Of a DNA stretch of 64,000 bases, positions 26,023 to 34,492 are shown piece by piece; position 1 is the first letter of the stretch; every line of letters starts with the position of its first letter. Below the pieces are notes generated by a model that saw nothing but the letters and a program-made list of their open reading frames with translations, did not search any database and was not told the DNA's origin. Position numbers and translations under genes: made by a program. Location of the stretch: the NCBI GenBank assembly GCA_965200035.1, contig OZ241334.1, forward strand, positions 1,984,001 to 2,048,000, written 5' to 3'. The DNA is from UBA1952 sp965200035. GTDB lineage: Bacteria > Bacteroidota > Bacteroidia > Chitinophagales > Chitinophagaceae.

Positions 26023-26928
26023 ATGACGATTACGATTCTCGGAAATAACTCAGCGCTGCCTGCATACGATCGTCACCCGACCGCACAGGTGGTATCATTG
26101 CCCGGTGGGCAGGATATCCTGCTCGATTGCGGGGAAGGCACCCAGACCCAGATGCAGCAATACGATGTACGCTGGGGACGCATCAATTACATTTTTATCT
26201 CGCACCTGCACGGCGATCATTATTTCGGCATCTTTGGCCTGCTCACTACCATGAGCCTGCTGGGCCGTACCACTCCGCTGCATTTATATGCACCCGCTCC
26301 GCTGGAAGGGCTTATCAATAACATGCTTGCCGTAGCTTCATCCGTGCTATGCTATCCATTGCATTTTCATACACTGGCAGAAGGCTCGGCATTGCTGGTA
26401 GATGAAAAGACGTTCTCGGTAAGCTGCTTTCCCGTAGAGCACCGCATTCAGTGCCACGGTTTTCTGATCACACAAAAGACGCGCGGCCGTAAGCTCAATC
26501 CCGAAAAAGCATCTACTTACCAGATACCTGCCTACTTCTATGACCGGCTGAAGGCCGGAGAAGATTATGAGACCAAAACCGGTGAGATCATCAGCAACGA
26601 ATGGGTTACCGAGCCGGGACCACCGGAGAAGCGTTATGCCTATTGTGCCGATACGCTTTACACAGAATCTTTTCTCGAGCACATTACCGATGCCGACATT
26701 ATTTATCATGAAAGCACTTACCTGAATGATAATCTGGAGAAGGCGCTGCAGCGCTTCCACAGCACGGCCGGCCAAGCAGCAATGCTTGCCTCAAAAGCAA
26801 GAGCCAAAAGGCTGTTATTAGGCCACTATTCATCGCGCTACAAAGAGCTGGATGGGTTTAAGCGGGAAGCTGCAGCCATCTTTCCGAATGTAGAAGTGAC
26901 GAAAGAAGGTGACGTATTTGAGCTTTAA
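26023..26928 (+). CDS. rnz: Ribonuclease Z
   Basis: A zinc-dependent endonuclease of the metallo-beta-lactamase fold that trims the 3' end of tRNA precursors. The 301 residues match the short tRNase Z form. Seen: LGNNSALPAYDRHPTAQVV at the start, the zinc motif SHLHGDHYFGI (His61, His63, Asp65, His66), FPVEHRIQCHGF, YCADTLYTE and the final LLGHYSSRYKE. It is a single gene, closed by a bidirectional terminator shared with hemD. Confidence 0.95.
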   Translation: MTITILGNNSALPAYDRHPTAQVVSLPGGQDILLDCGEGTQTQMQQYDVRWGRINYIFISHLHGDHYFGIFGLLTTMSLLGRTTPLHLYAPAPLEGLINNMLAVASSVLCYPLHFHTLAEGSALLVDEKTFSVSCFPVEHRIQCHGFLITQKTRGRKLNPEKASTYQIPAYFYDRLKAGEDYETKTGEIISNEWVTEPGPPEKRYAYCADTLYTESFLEHITDADIIYHESTYLNDNLEKALQRFHSTAGQAAMLASKARAKRLLLGHYSSRYKELDGFKREAAAIFPNVEVTKEGDVFEL

Positions 26929-26946
26929 TACAGAAGCATTTAAATA

Positions 26947-26979
26947 AAAAAGCCTGTAGTTTCTACAGGCTTTTTATTT
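26947..26979. terminator. Bidirectional terminator between rnz and hemD
   Basis: A perfect 13-bp stem (26947-26959 with 26963-26975, AAAAAGCCTGTAG) has A and T runs on the two sides, in the convergent gap. Confidence 0.85.
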
Positions 26980-26997
26980 GTATCAGTAAGAAATTAT

Positions 26998-27867
26998 TTA
27001 TTTCTGGTCCGCCAGGTAGCGCTCCATGGCAGATACCATAGAAGGTGCGTTTGGCGCAGGTGCTTTCACTTCCAGCATGAGGCCGCAATCTTCCACGGCT
27101 TTAGCCGTTGTAGGGCCAAAAGCGCCGATGATCGTACCATTCTGCTTGAACTTCGGATCGTGTGAAAACAAAGTCTGTACGCTGAATGGGCTGAAGAAAA
27201 CGATCATATCATACGAGCCTTTCTTCATCACCAGGTCAATATCGTTGGCTACTGTATGGAACAAAGTAACCTCTGCAAAAGTAATGTTGTGCTTCACCAG
27301 ATATTGGTGAATGTCGTTCTTACCATTTTCCGCTACCGGCAGCACGTACTTTTCTAATTTATGCTTGCCAATTACATCCAGCAATCCCTGTGTGCTGCCA
27401 TCGGCGCTGAAAAATACTTTGCGCTTGCGGTAGAGAATAAACTTCTGCAGGTACAAGGCTACTGCTTCGGTAATGCAGAAATACTTCATATCCTGACTCA
27501 CCTTCACTTTAAGCTCTTCACAGATGCGGAAAAAATGATCTACAGCATTACGGCTGGTAAGCACGATGGCGGTGTATTCTGCAATATCTACCCGCTGCTT
27601 GCGGAACTCTTTACCGGGAATGCCTTCAACAAGGATAAATGGGTGAAAATCAAGATTTAGATTGTACTTGCGGGCTAGCTCGTAATAAGGCGACTTATCT
27701 GAATCGGGACGGGGCTGGGTAATTAGCACCGAATTTACCTTCTTGGCCTTCACTACCGGAGCCTTATCCTTCATCACTTTTGCTTTTGGAGCAGTCTTTT
27801 CTTTAACCGGAGGGGTTGATTCCTCCAACTGACTCTTCTTGGTTTGTGCGCGTACAGCTTTGGCCAT
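26998..27867 (-). CDS. hemD: Uroporphyrinogen-III synthase
   Basis: Cyclises hydroxymethylbilane to uroporphyrinogen III in heme synthesis. The 289-residue protein opens with about 45 Lys/Ala/Pro-rich residues absent from most homologues. The two-lobed fold follows: VNSVLITQPRPDSDKSPYYELARKYNLNLDFHPFI, then AIVLTSRNAVDHFF, MIVFFSPFSVQTLF and GTIIGAFGPTTAKAVEDCG. HemD is poorly conserved, but these hallmarks agree. It is the last gene of a leftward unit with the DUF4271 protein 44 bases upstream. Confidence 0.85.
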   Translation of the reverse strand: MAKAVRAQTKKSQLEESTPPVKEKTAPKAKVMKDKAPVVKAKKVNSVLITQPRPDSDKSPYYELARKYNLNLDFHPFILVEGIPGKEFRKQRVDIAEYTAIVLTSRNAVDHFFRICEELKVKVSQDMKYFCITEAVALYLQKFILYRKRKVFFSADGSTQGLLDVIGKHKLEKYVLPVAENGKNDIHQYLVKHNITFAEVTLFHTVANDIDLVMKKGSYDMIVFFSPFSVQTLFSHDPKFKQNGTIIGAFGPTTAKAVEDCGLMLEVKAPAPNAPSMVSAMERYLADQK

Positions 27868-27911
27868 ATTCAGTAATCCGAAGGTTATGATTGTGCTACT
27901 AATATGCTATC

Positions 27912-28787
27912 TTACGCAAGGGTGCGCAATAATATCTTCACTAAAATTGCCATGGGCAATATTTCCGAGGCGCAAAGGTAGGTAAAAAAGTGAAACCGGC
28001 TGTACTGGAAGAAGGAGCCGAACACTTCCCACGAGCGCGTATACCGGTTTACGAGCAGCAGCGCTACCGCCAAAAGCGAGATAATCACCACCGGAGCAAC
28101 CCATTGCGGCATAGCAAAAGCCAGTAAAATGGCAAATGGCAGCAGCACAATTCCCACTATTTTATTGATCAGAAATACATTAAACAGATATTGTTCAGTG
28201 ATCGGCGTCACCCGGAATGCCCAGCCGGAAAAACGGATTACCAGGTACTTGATCAGATAAATCAGCATCATCCCGCCGATCAGGATCAGCAGCATATACT
28301 TGCTTTCATAGGTATTCTGAAAGCCGGTATCGTATAGCCTGCCCGCATAATAAATATAGGCGCCGGCCACTACCGCAAAGAAAGTGTTCATCAGAAAGTT
28401 AGATACGGTAGCGCTCTGTATCTGTTCCTTGAAATGCCTGCTGCCCGATGAATTGCGGAATGCGCGCAGCAAAATGGCAAAATAGTGCGGATCGGAAAAG
28501 CGGATAGTGCCGAGGATGAGACAGAGCAGCAGCAATACATAAAAATCTGCCGTATGGTCGGGTGAGTGATGAGGTCTGCTGATTGCATCCTTGATCGCGG
28601 GCATGTTACCACCATACCGGCTATAGAGGAGGCTATCCATGTCCTGATGAACGGGAACGCGCACTTGCTGCCGGATGCCTGTACTGTCGATGGTATAAGC
28701 TGCGGTATTCACCCGCGCATCAGCCTGCGGCATAGCAGCTGTACCGGCTAATAGCAACAACATCATCCATAAAACCCACCGCATCAT
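27912..28787 (-). CDS. DUF4271 membrane protein
   Basis: About 291 residues from the ATG giving MMRWVLWMMLLLLAGTAA, a signal-like first helix; a longer frame starting 57 bases earlier is less likely because a -7 box lies between. After a short extracytoplasmic segment, six or so hydrophobic helices follow (for example FYVLLLLCLILGTIRF and YMLLILIGGMMLIYLI). This matches the Bacteroidota family DUF4271, often found next to hemD, whose function is not known. The context suggests cotranscription with hemD. Confidence 0.8.
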   Translation of the reverse strand: MMRWVLWMMLLLLAGTAAMPQADARVNTAAYTIDSTGIRQQVRVPVHQDMDSLLYSRYGGNMPAIKDAISRPHHSPDHTADFYVLLLLCLILGTIRFSDPHYFAILLRAFRNSSGSRHFKEQIQSATVSNFLMNTFFAVVAGAYIYYAGRLYDTGFQNTYESKYMLLILIGGMMLIYLIKYLVIRFSGWAFRVTPITEQYLFNVFLINKIVGIVLLPFAILLAFAMPQWVAPVVIISLLAVALLLVNRYTRSWEVFGSFFQYSRFHFFTYLCASEILPMAILVKILLRTLA

Positions 28788-28792
28788 GGCTG

Positions 28793-28800
28793 CAAAAGTA
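28793..28800 (-). promoter_or_regulatory. -7 box (TACTTTTG) for DUF4271-hemD
   Basis: A consensus box ending five bases before the ATG at 28787, predicting a leaderless or near-leaderless transcript for the unit. Confidence 0.6.
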
Positions 28801-28834
28801 CGGGCCTTCTTATCCAAATCACAGGGCGCATCTA

Positions 28835-29413
28835 TTACATCCATCTTATTTTTTCCTGCAGAGGTATCACGCGCTGACCTTCCTTCAGCACATCGCTGTA
28901 GCCAAAGTAGAGCGCTCCCAGCATCTGATCTTCTTCGCCCAACCCTAAAAATTCTTTGAAAGATGGCCTCAGCACCATTCCGCCAGAGCCCCAGTAAGCA
29001 GCTATGCCCATCGACTCAGCGCCCAGCAGTAAATGCTGAATAGCAGCAGATGTAGCCGCAAGTTCTTCCAGCACAGGTATCTTGGTGAGGTGTCCGCGTT
29101 TCATAGCTGCCAGGATCACGTGAGAAGCCTTATCGCCCATATGCAGCAGCGTTTCTTTTCTGGCAGCATCTGTTTTATCGCCGGCTTCCGCCTCATAAAG
29201 CGCCGCATGCTGCTCACAGAATGCTTTTACTTTTTCATTGCCTGCATAGACGAAGAATCGCCAGGGCTCTGTATTTCCGTGGGTTGGCGCCCAGTCTGCC
29301 AGCTCCAGCAATTCCATGATCTGCTCATTTGGTATGGCTTTTCCATTCATCTGTCCCGGCTTGATGGTCCGGCGGCTTTTAATGATCTTCTTGAGTGCTT
29401 CCGCGTTGTTCAT
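28835..29413 (-). CDS. Nitroreductase-family flavoprotein
   Basis: A 192-residue FMN-dependent NAD(P)H reductase of the nitroreductase/YdjA type. Seen: the N-terminal FMN-contact segment IIKSRRTIKPGQMNGKAIPNEQI, then LADWAPTHGNTEPWRFFVY, and the C-terminal GSGGMVLRPSFKEFLGLGEEDQMLGALYFGY. It is probably cytoplasmic. The physiological substrate is unknown. The gene sits 47 bases upstream of the DUF4271 ATG on the same strand but is separated from it by a clear -7 box. Confidence 0.88.
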   Translation of the reverse strand: MNNAEALKKIIKSRRTIKPGQMNGKAIPNEQIMELLELADWAPTHGNTEPWRFFVYAGNEKVKAFCEQHAALYEAEAGDKTDAARKETLLHMGDKASHVILAAMKRGHLTKIPVLEELAATSAAIQHLLLGAESMGIAAYWGSGGMVLRPSFKEFLGLGEEDQMLGALYFGYSDVLKEGQRVIPLQEKIRWM

Positions 29414-29497
29414 GATTCAATATAAAATTCTTCAAAAAAGGAAGGCTGCAAGTTTCGCTATAATTCCGCAGCAATGATTACATAAAGCGTAAAAAAA

Positions 29498-29517
29498 AGA
29501 GCAACGGATGTTGCTCT
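29498..29517 (-). terminator. Terminator downstream of the small lipoprotein
   Basis: A perfect 8-bp stem (AGAGCAAC/GTTGCTCT) with a GGAT loop, followed by eight or more T on the minus strand. Confidence 0.8.
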
Positions 29518-29537
29518 AAAAAATCTGCCGCCTGGGA

Positions 29538-29681
29538 TCAGTAACCGTGGTGATAGCCATGGTGGTACGGACGGTAGTAATGCGGACGGGCGTGGTGGTG
29601 ATAGGGGCCATAGTAGCAGGAGCTCAGGCCCATCGTCATAAATGCTGCAACCAGCGCGCTTAAAATGAGTTTGTATTTCAT
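29538..29681 (-). CDS. Small His/Tyr-rich lipoprotein, 47 residues
   Basis: A short frame starts MKYKLILSALVAAFMTMG and has a lipobox LSSC with Cys22. The remaining 25 residues are YYGPYHHHARPHYYRP followed by YHHGYHHGY: 8 His and 9 Tyr in 25 residues. A hydrophobic N terminus, lipobox, stop codon and a following terminator on the same strand support a real gene. I do not recognise a family. The His/Tyr composition suggests metal binding or surface adhesion, but this is a guess. It lies between the nitroreductase and fabH genes. Confidence 0.7.
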   Translation of the reverse strand: MKYKLILSALVAAFMTMGLSSCYYGPYHHHARPHYYRPYHHGYHHGY

Positions 29682-29803
29682 AACCGGTGTTTTATAAATG
29701 ATCAATATCGATTTACTGTACCTATAGACAATGGAAAGTAATCATAGTTTATTGAACATTTAAAAATTCCTGCCAGAAAATCTGTTTTAACAAGAGGGGA
29801 TGA

Positions 29804-30808
29804 TTAAATCTTATCGCCGTCATAAGCCCAGCGGATGTAAGTAGCGCCCCAGGTGAAGCCACCACCGAAAGCCGCCAGTACAACATTATCGCCGCGCTTC
29901 AGTTGCTTTTCCCACTCCCAGAGGCAGAGCGGCAAAGTGCCATTTGTTGTATTGCCAAAGCGCTCAATATTGATCATTACTTTTTCCGGATCAAGGCCCA
30001 TGCGCTCGCGTGTGGCATCGATGATGCGCTTATTGGCCTGATGCGGTACCAGCCAGGTTACGCTATCGGCCGTAAGATTGTTGCGCTCCATAATGTCTGC
30101 TGCTGCATCCGCCATATTTTTCACGGCAAACTTGAATACGGTTTGCCCTTCCTGATATACAAAATGCTCTTTGTTCATCACCGTCTCCATCGTTGCCGGC
30201 TTCATAGAGCCGCCCGCTTTCTGATGGAGGTGCGCACGCCCGGCGCCATCGCTTTTGAGCACTGAATCGACCACGCCATATCCTTCTGTATCCGGCTCCA
30301 GCAGTACGCAGCCACAGCCATCGCCAAAGATGATGCAGGTAGCCCGGTCTTCATAATTAAGGATAGAGCTCATTTTATCGCCACCGATCACGAGCACTTT
30401 TTTGTGGCGGCCGCTTTCGATAAACTGAGCACCGGTAGTAAGCGCATAGAGAAAGCCGCTGCAGGCAGCAGATATATCATAGCCAAAGGCATTTTTCATG
30501 CCTGCCTTATCACAGATCACATTTGCCGTGGCGGGAAACTGCATATCCGGCGTTGTTGTGGCGCAGATCACCAGCTCTATATCCATCGGGTCGATGCCGC
30601 GCTTGCGCAGCAGATCCTGCACGGCCGGCACCGCCATATCGGAAGTGCCCAGGCCTTCACCTTTAAGAATGCGGCGCTCGCGGATGCCGGTGCGGGTCTG
30701 TATCCATTCGTCTGTGGTATCTACCAGCTTTTCCAATTCCTGATTGGTAAGCACATAATCCGGTACATAACCGCCCACCGCAGTGATCGCGGCCCGTATT
30801 TGCTCCAT
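29804..30808 (-). CDS. fabH: 3-oxoacyl-ACP synthase III (FabH)
   Basis: Condenses acyl-CoA with malonyl-ACP to start fatty acid synthesis in the cytoplasm. The 334-residue protein has the catalytic Cys116 in DISAACSGFLYALTTG, His in WLVPHQANKRI and Asn in NTTNGTLPLCLWEWEK, the C-H-N triad. GNTTNG replaces the common GNTSAAS, often seen in phylum homologues. fabH is usually next to plsX and rpmF, which are absent here, so this may be a second copy; the remaining genome would tell. It lies 220 bases from fbp, behind two strong hairpins. Confidence 0.9.
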   Translation of the reverse strand: MEQIRAAITAVGGYVPDYVLTNQELEKLVDTTDEWIQTRTGIRERRILKGEGLGTSDMAVPAVQDLLRKRGIDPMDIELVICATTTPDMQFPATANVICDKAGMKNAFGYDISAACSGFLYALTTGAQFIESGRHKKVLVIGGDKMSSILNYEDRATCIIFGDGCGCVLLEPDTEGYGVVDSVLKSDGAGRAHLHQKAGGSMKPATMETVMNKEHFVYQEGQTVFKFAVKNMADAAADIMERNNLTADSVTWLVPHQANKRIIDATRERMGLDPEKVMINIERFGNTTNGTLPLCLWEWEKQLKRGDNVVLAAFGGGFTWGATYIRWAYDGDKI

Positions 30809-30882
30809 GCAAAAAATAATTGTTGTTAAAGAGGGCCAAAATTAATTCTTAATTAATAGAAGTAAAGAATTGGCGAACGTTA

Positions 30883-30917
30883 AAATTCCCGCACTTAACA
30901 GATAAGTGCGGGAATTT
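30883..30917. terminator. Perfect hairpin between fabH and fbp
   Basis: A 15-bp perfect stem (30883-30897 with 30903-30917; arm AAATTCCCGCACTTA) has a five-base loop. It lies upstream of fabH and downstream of fbp, in the path of fbp transcription. The T run is weak, so termination is likely but not certain. Confidence 0.65.
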
Positions 30918-30924
30918 ACGGATA

Positions 30925-31021
30925 GGGTCGGGAAGCGACAGCGACCTGAACCGCCATAAGATATATTATAAGAGGAAGAATTTGCCTGTAACGGGTTCAG
31001 GTCGCTGTCGCGTCCCGACCC
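30925..31021. repeat. Dispersed repeat, inverted pair forming a long hairpin
   Basis: Left arm 30925-30953 and right arm 30993-31021 are reverse complements over 29 bases with two mismatches, separated by 39 bases. Each arm is a copy of the dispersed repeat found at 17792 and 19861. It lies immediately after the fbp stop codon. Confidence 0.85.
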
Positions 31022-31028
31022 CTGCGGA

Positions 31029-32054
31029 TTAAGCTACCACTGCGTCCTGAAGACATTCAATAGCTTTTTCCACCATGTTCTTTGAGCCGATGAATACCGG
31101 TACACGCTGGTGCAGCTCGGTAGGCATAACATCCAGAATGCGGCCATTGCCTGTAGTAGCTACGCCGCCGGCAGCCTCAATGAGGAAAGCCATTGGGTTG
31201 CACTCATACATCAGGCGCAGTTTGCCATTTTTATTGGCGCGGTCTGCCGGATACAGAAAAATGCCGCCTTTGATAAGCGTACGATGCAGATCTGCTACCA
31301 TAGAGCCAATGTAGCGGTGCGTATAAGGACGGCCTTCGGCCTTATTGTCTTCCATACAAAATTCGAGGAAGCGCTTTACGCCATCATCAAACTTTACGGT
31401 ATTGCCCTGGTTTACTGCATAGATCTTTCCTTTGTCGCTGCACACCATATTCGGGTGAGAGAGGCAGAACTCGCCTAGGGAGGGCTCCAGTGTAAAGCCA
31501 TTAACGCCATACTTAGTGGCAGATACCATCATGGTGCTGGAACCGTAGATTACATAACCGGCAGCCATCAGACGATTGCCCGGCTGCAGAAAATCTTCTG
31601 CCGTGCAGGGAGTGCCTATTGGCGTTACGCGGCGGTAAATAGCAAAAATAGTACCAATCGATGCATTGCAATCTATATTGGAAGAGCCATCCAGCGGATC
31701 GAACAGCACTACATATTTTGACTGCATCGAGAATTCATCATCAAAGCATACAAAATCATCATTTTCCTCAGAGGCAATGCCACAGCAGTCTGCACTGTTG
31801 CGCAACACAGAGATCAGCGTCTCATCGGCATACACATCCAGTTTCATCTGCTCCTCGCCCTGAATATTAGTAGCGCCATGCTTACCCAGAATGCCTTCTA
31901 CGAGCCCTGCCTTATTCACCTGCTTGTTAATCATTTTGCAGGCAAGGCCGATATCGCGCAGCAGCGCAGAAAGCTCTCCGGTGGCTTGCGGAAAGCGGCG
32001 GGTTTCCTGAATCGTAAACTCATCCAGAGTCATCAGTTTGCGGGAAGCATTCAT
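31029..32054 (-). CDS. fbp: Fructose-1,6-bisphosphatase, class I
   Basis: The gluconeogenic phosphatase acting on fructose 1,6-bisphosphate. The 341-residue protein has the metal and active-site motifs: GEEQMKLDVYADE, ASEEND (Glu97-type pair), VVLFDPLDGSSNIDCNASIGTIF and LRLMYECNPMAFLIEAAGG. Its start is 41 bases below a TACTTTTG -7 box. Its stop is directly followed by the inverted-pair hairpin. It is divergent from corA. Confidence 0.95.
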   Translation of the reverse strand: MNASRKLMTLDEFTIQETRRFPQATGELSALLRDIGLACKMINKQVNKAGLVEGILGKHGATNIQGEEQMKLDVYADETLISVLRNSADCCGIASEENDDFVCFDDEFSMQSKYVVLFDPLDGSSNIDCNASIGTIFAIYRRVTPIGTPCTAEDFLQPGNRLMAAGYVIYGSSTMMVSATKYGVNGFTLEPSLGEFCLSHPNMVCSDKGKIYAVNQGNTVKFDDGVKRFLEFCMEDNKAEGRPYTHRYIGSMVADLHRTLIKGGIFLYPADRANKNGKLRLMYECNPMAFLIEAAGGVATTGNGRILDVMPTELHQRVPVFIGSKNMVEKAIECLQDAVVA

Positions 32055-32094
32055 GGTGCGTATATATATTTTGTTATGATTCCGATATTTAATG

Positions 32095-32102
32095 CAAAAG
32101 TA
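32095..32102 (-). promoter_or_regulatory. -7 box (TACTTTTG) for fbp
   Basis: A consensus TAnnTTTG on the minus strand upstream of the fbp ATG (32054). Confidence 0.6.
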
Positions 32103-32193
32103 AGAAACACAGGCTTTTTAATCTGTTTATAATAGCCATTTTTGCTTATTAACATTGTAGATTTGACCGCCTCTTACGGCGAATGCTCCACAC

Positions 32194-33135
32194 ATGATCC
32201 AATCTTACAAAAATCTGAACAGGCAGACGCTGGAAATAGACCAGCCGGAAGGCGCCAATTGGGTGAATGTAACGCCGCCCCTGCAGGTTGCGGAGATGGA
32301 TAACCTGTCGAAACAGATGGGCATTCCCATGGATTTCCTCACGGATACGCTGGATATTGAGGAGCGCGCGCGCTATGAGCAGGAAGACGGAGTCAAGATT
32401 GTGATCCTGAAAACGCCGGTGGAAAATAAGTCGCTGAATGAAAGCGATGCCTATTTTATCACCATCCCCATTGCCATTATCATTACCCAGCGCAGCCAGG
32501 TGGTCACGGTCAATTCTTTTGAGAATGATGCCATCCGCCGCTTCCTGAACACGTTTGCGAAGCGCCACCCGGAACGACCTACCATGATGGTGCTCAAGAT
32601 TTTTGAAAAAGTAGTGATGGATTTTATGGAGACGCTGAAAGAAGTAAACCACCGCCGGAATACGATGGAGCAGCGCCTCTACGACTCTAACCGGAATGAG
32701 GAATTACTGGCGCTGATGCGTGTGCAGAAAAGCTTAGTATATTTTACCACCGCCCTGCGGAGCAATGAGTTGCTGCTGATGAAGATGGAGCGTACCAATT
32801 TTCTCAACTGCGATCAGGATGAGCGGGAATTTCTCAGCGATCTGATTGTAGAGTTCTCTCAGGCGCTGGAAATGGCAGATAATTACAGCAATATCCTCAC
32901 CTCTACCATGGATGCGTATGCCAGCATCATCAACAACAATATGAACCTGGTCATTAAGCGGCTGACTTCCATTACCATCATCCTGACGGTGCCGGGTACT
33001 GTAGCGGCTTTTTTCGGGATGAATGTGATCTTCCCCGGCGAGAATAAAATCGAAGGGTTTTATTCATCGCTTATCATCTCTGTGGTCATTGCTTTTGGCG
33101 CCAGCTATTACTTTACCAAGAAGAAGTGGTTCTGA
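32194..33135 (+). CDS. corA: Magnesium/cobalt transporter CorA
   Basis: Inner-membrane pentameric divalent cation channel. The 313-residue protein has a long cytoplasmic N-terminal domain with a helical stalk, then two membrane helices at the C terminus. The selectivity signature GMN is present in TVPGTVAAFFGMNVIFPG, and the short basic end KKKWF is usual. Length and layout match the family. No regulatory RNA of the magnesium type is visible in the 130-base upstream spacer. Confidence 0.92.
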   Translation: MIQSYKNLNRQTLEIDQPEGANWVNVTPPLQVAEMDNLSKQMGIPMDFLTDTLDIEERARYEQEDGVKIVILKTPVENKSLNESDAYFITIPIAIIITQRSQVVTVNSFENDAIRRFLNTFAKRHPERPTMMVLKIFEKVVMDFMETLKEVNHRRNTMEQRLYDSNRNEELLALMRVQKSLVYFTTALRSNELLLMKMERTNFLNCDQDEREFLSDLIVEFSQALEMADNYSNILTSTMDAYASIINNNMNLVIKRLTSITIILTVPGTVAAFFGMNVIFPGENKIEGFYSSLIISVVIAFGASYYFTKKKWF

Positions 33136-33209
33136 TCTTTTATTGACCTTCTGCCTTTCTATCGCTTATTTTTACGTCATACAAAGCGGCGGTTGCTGCT
33201 GATTGACCT

Positions 33210-33914
33210 ATGCGAAGTTTCCGCCTTTTATCCGTTTTTTTCCTCCTGCTGGTACAAGGCTGCGCGGTGATCCGGCATTCTGCCAAGTATGATTTTGGTG
33301 AAGGCGTTTATTATGGCTCCATTCTGAGAGGGCGCAGCTCCCGCGTATTCGTTGCAGAAGATAAGGATAAAGACACCATTACGGTCATGCCGATGGTGCG
33401 CAATGATGTGTTTGATACCAGCCGGAAGGTCATCCTGCCGGTCTCTGCCAAAAAATTTCAGGCAAAGCAATATTATTACAAGCCATCGCTGGATATAGAT
33501 GTGCTCACCATCCCGTTTAAATACCGGCCGTCTGTAGAGGGCTTTCCGCGGCAGTTCAATGCCAATTACAATGGTGCTTTGTACATCGGCTACCGCACAG
33601 ATGGCTATCGCGCTACCTACCGCTCCAATCATCTGGGCGCTTATACCCGCCACCTGACCCATATCGGGTTTAGCGTAGGAGTGTTTGGTGGCATCGGCGC
33701 CACGGCCATGAATTCGTGGGTCACGAAAGACAAGATTGATATAGAGTACGATGGCTTCATCATTTCCAAAGGCGTGGCCGCCATCTTTGCTGTTAATAAT
33801 TTATCGGCAGGCATCAGCCTCGGGTATGATCATCTGACGGATGAAAACCGTCAATACTGGATTTATCAGGGACGCTCTTATATCGGCTTTATGCTGGGCC
33901 TGAATCTGAACTAG
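33210..33914 (+). CDS. Conserved lipoprotein of unknown function
   Basis: The 234-residue protein has a lipoprotein signal (FLLLVQGC, Cys18) and a beta-rich body without a motif I recognise. The pattern of alternating aromatic residues (GEGVYYGSILRGRSSRVFV, YNGALYIGYRTDGYRATY, FVNNLSAGISLGYDHL-like) suggests a small barrel or beta-sandwich on the envelope. It follows corA by 75 bases and may share its transcript. Function unknown. Confidence 0.65.
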   Translation: MRSFRLLSVFFLLLVQGCAVIRHSAKYDFGEGVYYGSILRGRSSRVFVAEDKDKDTITVMPMVRNDVFDTSRKVILPVSAKKFQAKQYYYKPSLDIDVLTIPFKYRPSVEGFPRQFNANYNGALYIGYRTDGYRATYRSNHLGAYTRHLTHIGFSVGVFGGIGATAMNSWVTKDKIDIEYDGFIISKGVAAIFAVNNLSAGISLGYDHLTDENRQYWIYQGRSYIGFMLGLNLN

Positions 33915-34006
33915 GCGTTTTATGGCTTATCAGAAATCCGGAAAAATGCCTGTATCATCATTAATAATATTTTTTTTGTGCTTTAGCAGATGATCAAAAC
34001 AATTCC

Positions 34007-34438
34007 ATGAACGTATATCAACCACTGCGCTTCAATGTGCGCGTTTACGGCATCTGGATCGGACAGGGAAAGCTTCTGGTGAATGATGAGCTCATCAAAG
34101 GGCAGCGGGTAATCAAGCTGCCCGGCGGCGGACTGAAGTTGGGCGAAGGCACTATCGGCGGATTAAAGCGGGAGTGGAAAGAAGAATTGAATCTGGATAT
34201 TGAAGTGCTGAAGCATTATTACACCACCGATTTTTTTCAGCAATCGGCCTTCAACGATACGCAGGTCATTTCCATTTATTATCTCGTAAAAGCGGCGGTG
34301 CCGGATATGATTACCAACCTCTTCCCCGAAGAGCGAACGTACTGGCTACCGCTTCAGGAGCTTGCCGAAAACACCTTCACGCTGCCCATCGATAGAGTGG
34401 TCGGAAAAATGTTGATGAAAGAATTTTTACAAAACTGA
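34007..34438 (+). CDS. Nudix hydrolase
   Basis: A 143-residue cytoplasmic pyrophosphohydrolase. The Nudix box is complete: the LPGGGLKLGEGTIGG segment is followed by LKREWKEELNLDI, with the REWKEE core. In the terminal G-U pair of the consensus the Gly is Asn. The beta strand order around it (VRVYGIWIGQGKLLVNDE) fits ADP-ribose/NADH-type members, but the substrate cannot be read from sequence. It stands 54 bases before a secreted protein gene. Confidence 0.88.
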   Translation: MNVYQPLRFNVRVYGIWIGQGKLLVNDELIKGQRVIKLPGGGLKLGEGTIGGLKREWKEELNLDIEVLKHYYTTDFFQQSAFNDTQVISIYYLVKAAVPDMITNLFPEERTYWLPLQELAENTFTLPIDRVVGKMLMKEFLQN

Positions 34439-34492
34439 TTTTCGCCAGTCTATTCATTACCCCCACAAAAAATAACAATAAAACACATCCTT

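Noticed and set aside
32055..32193. Magnesium riboswitch before corA
   Set aside because: The spacer is short, shared with the fbp promoter and shows no matching stem set.
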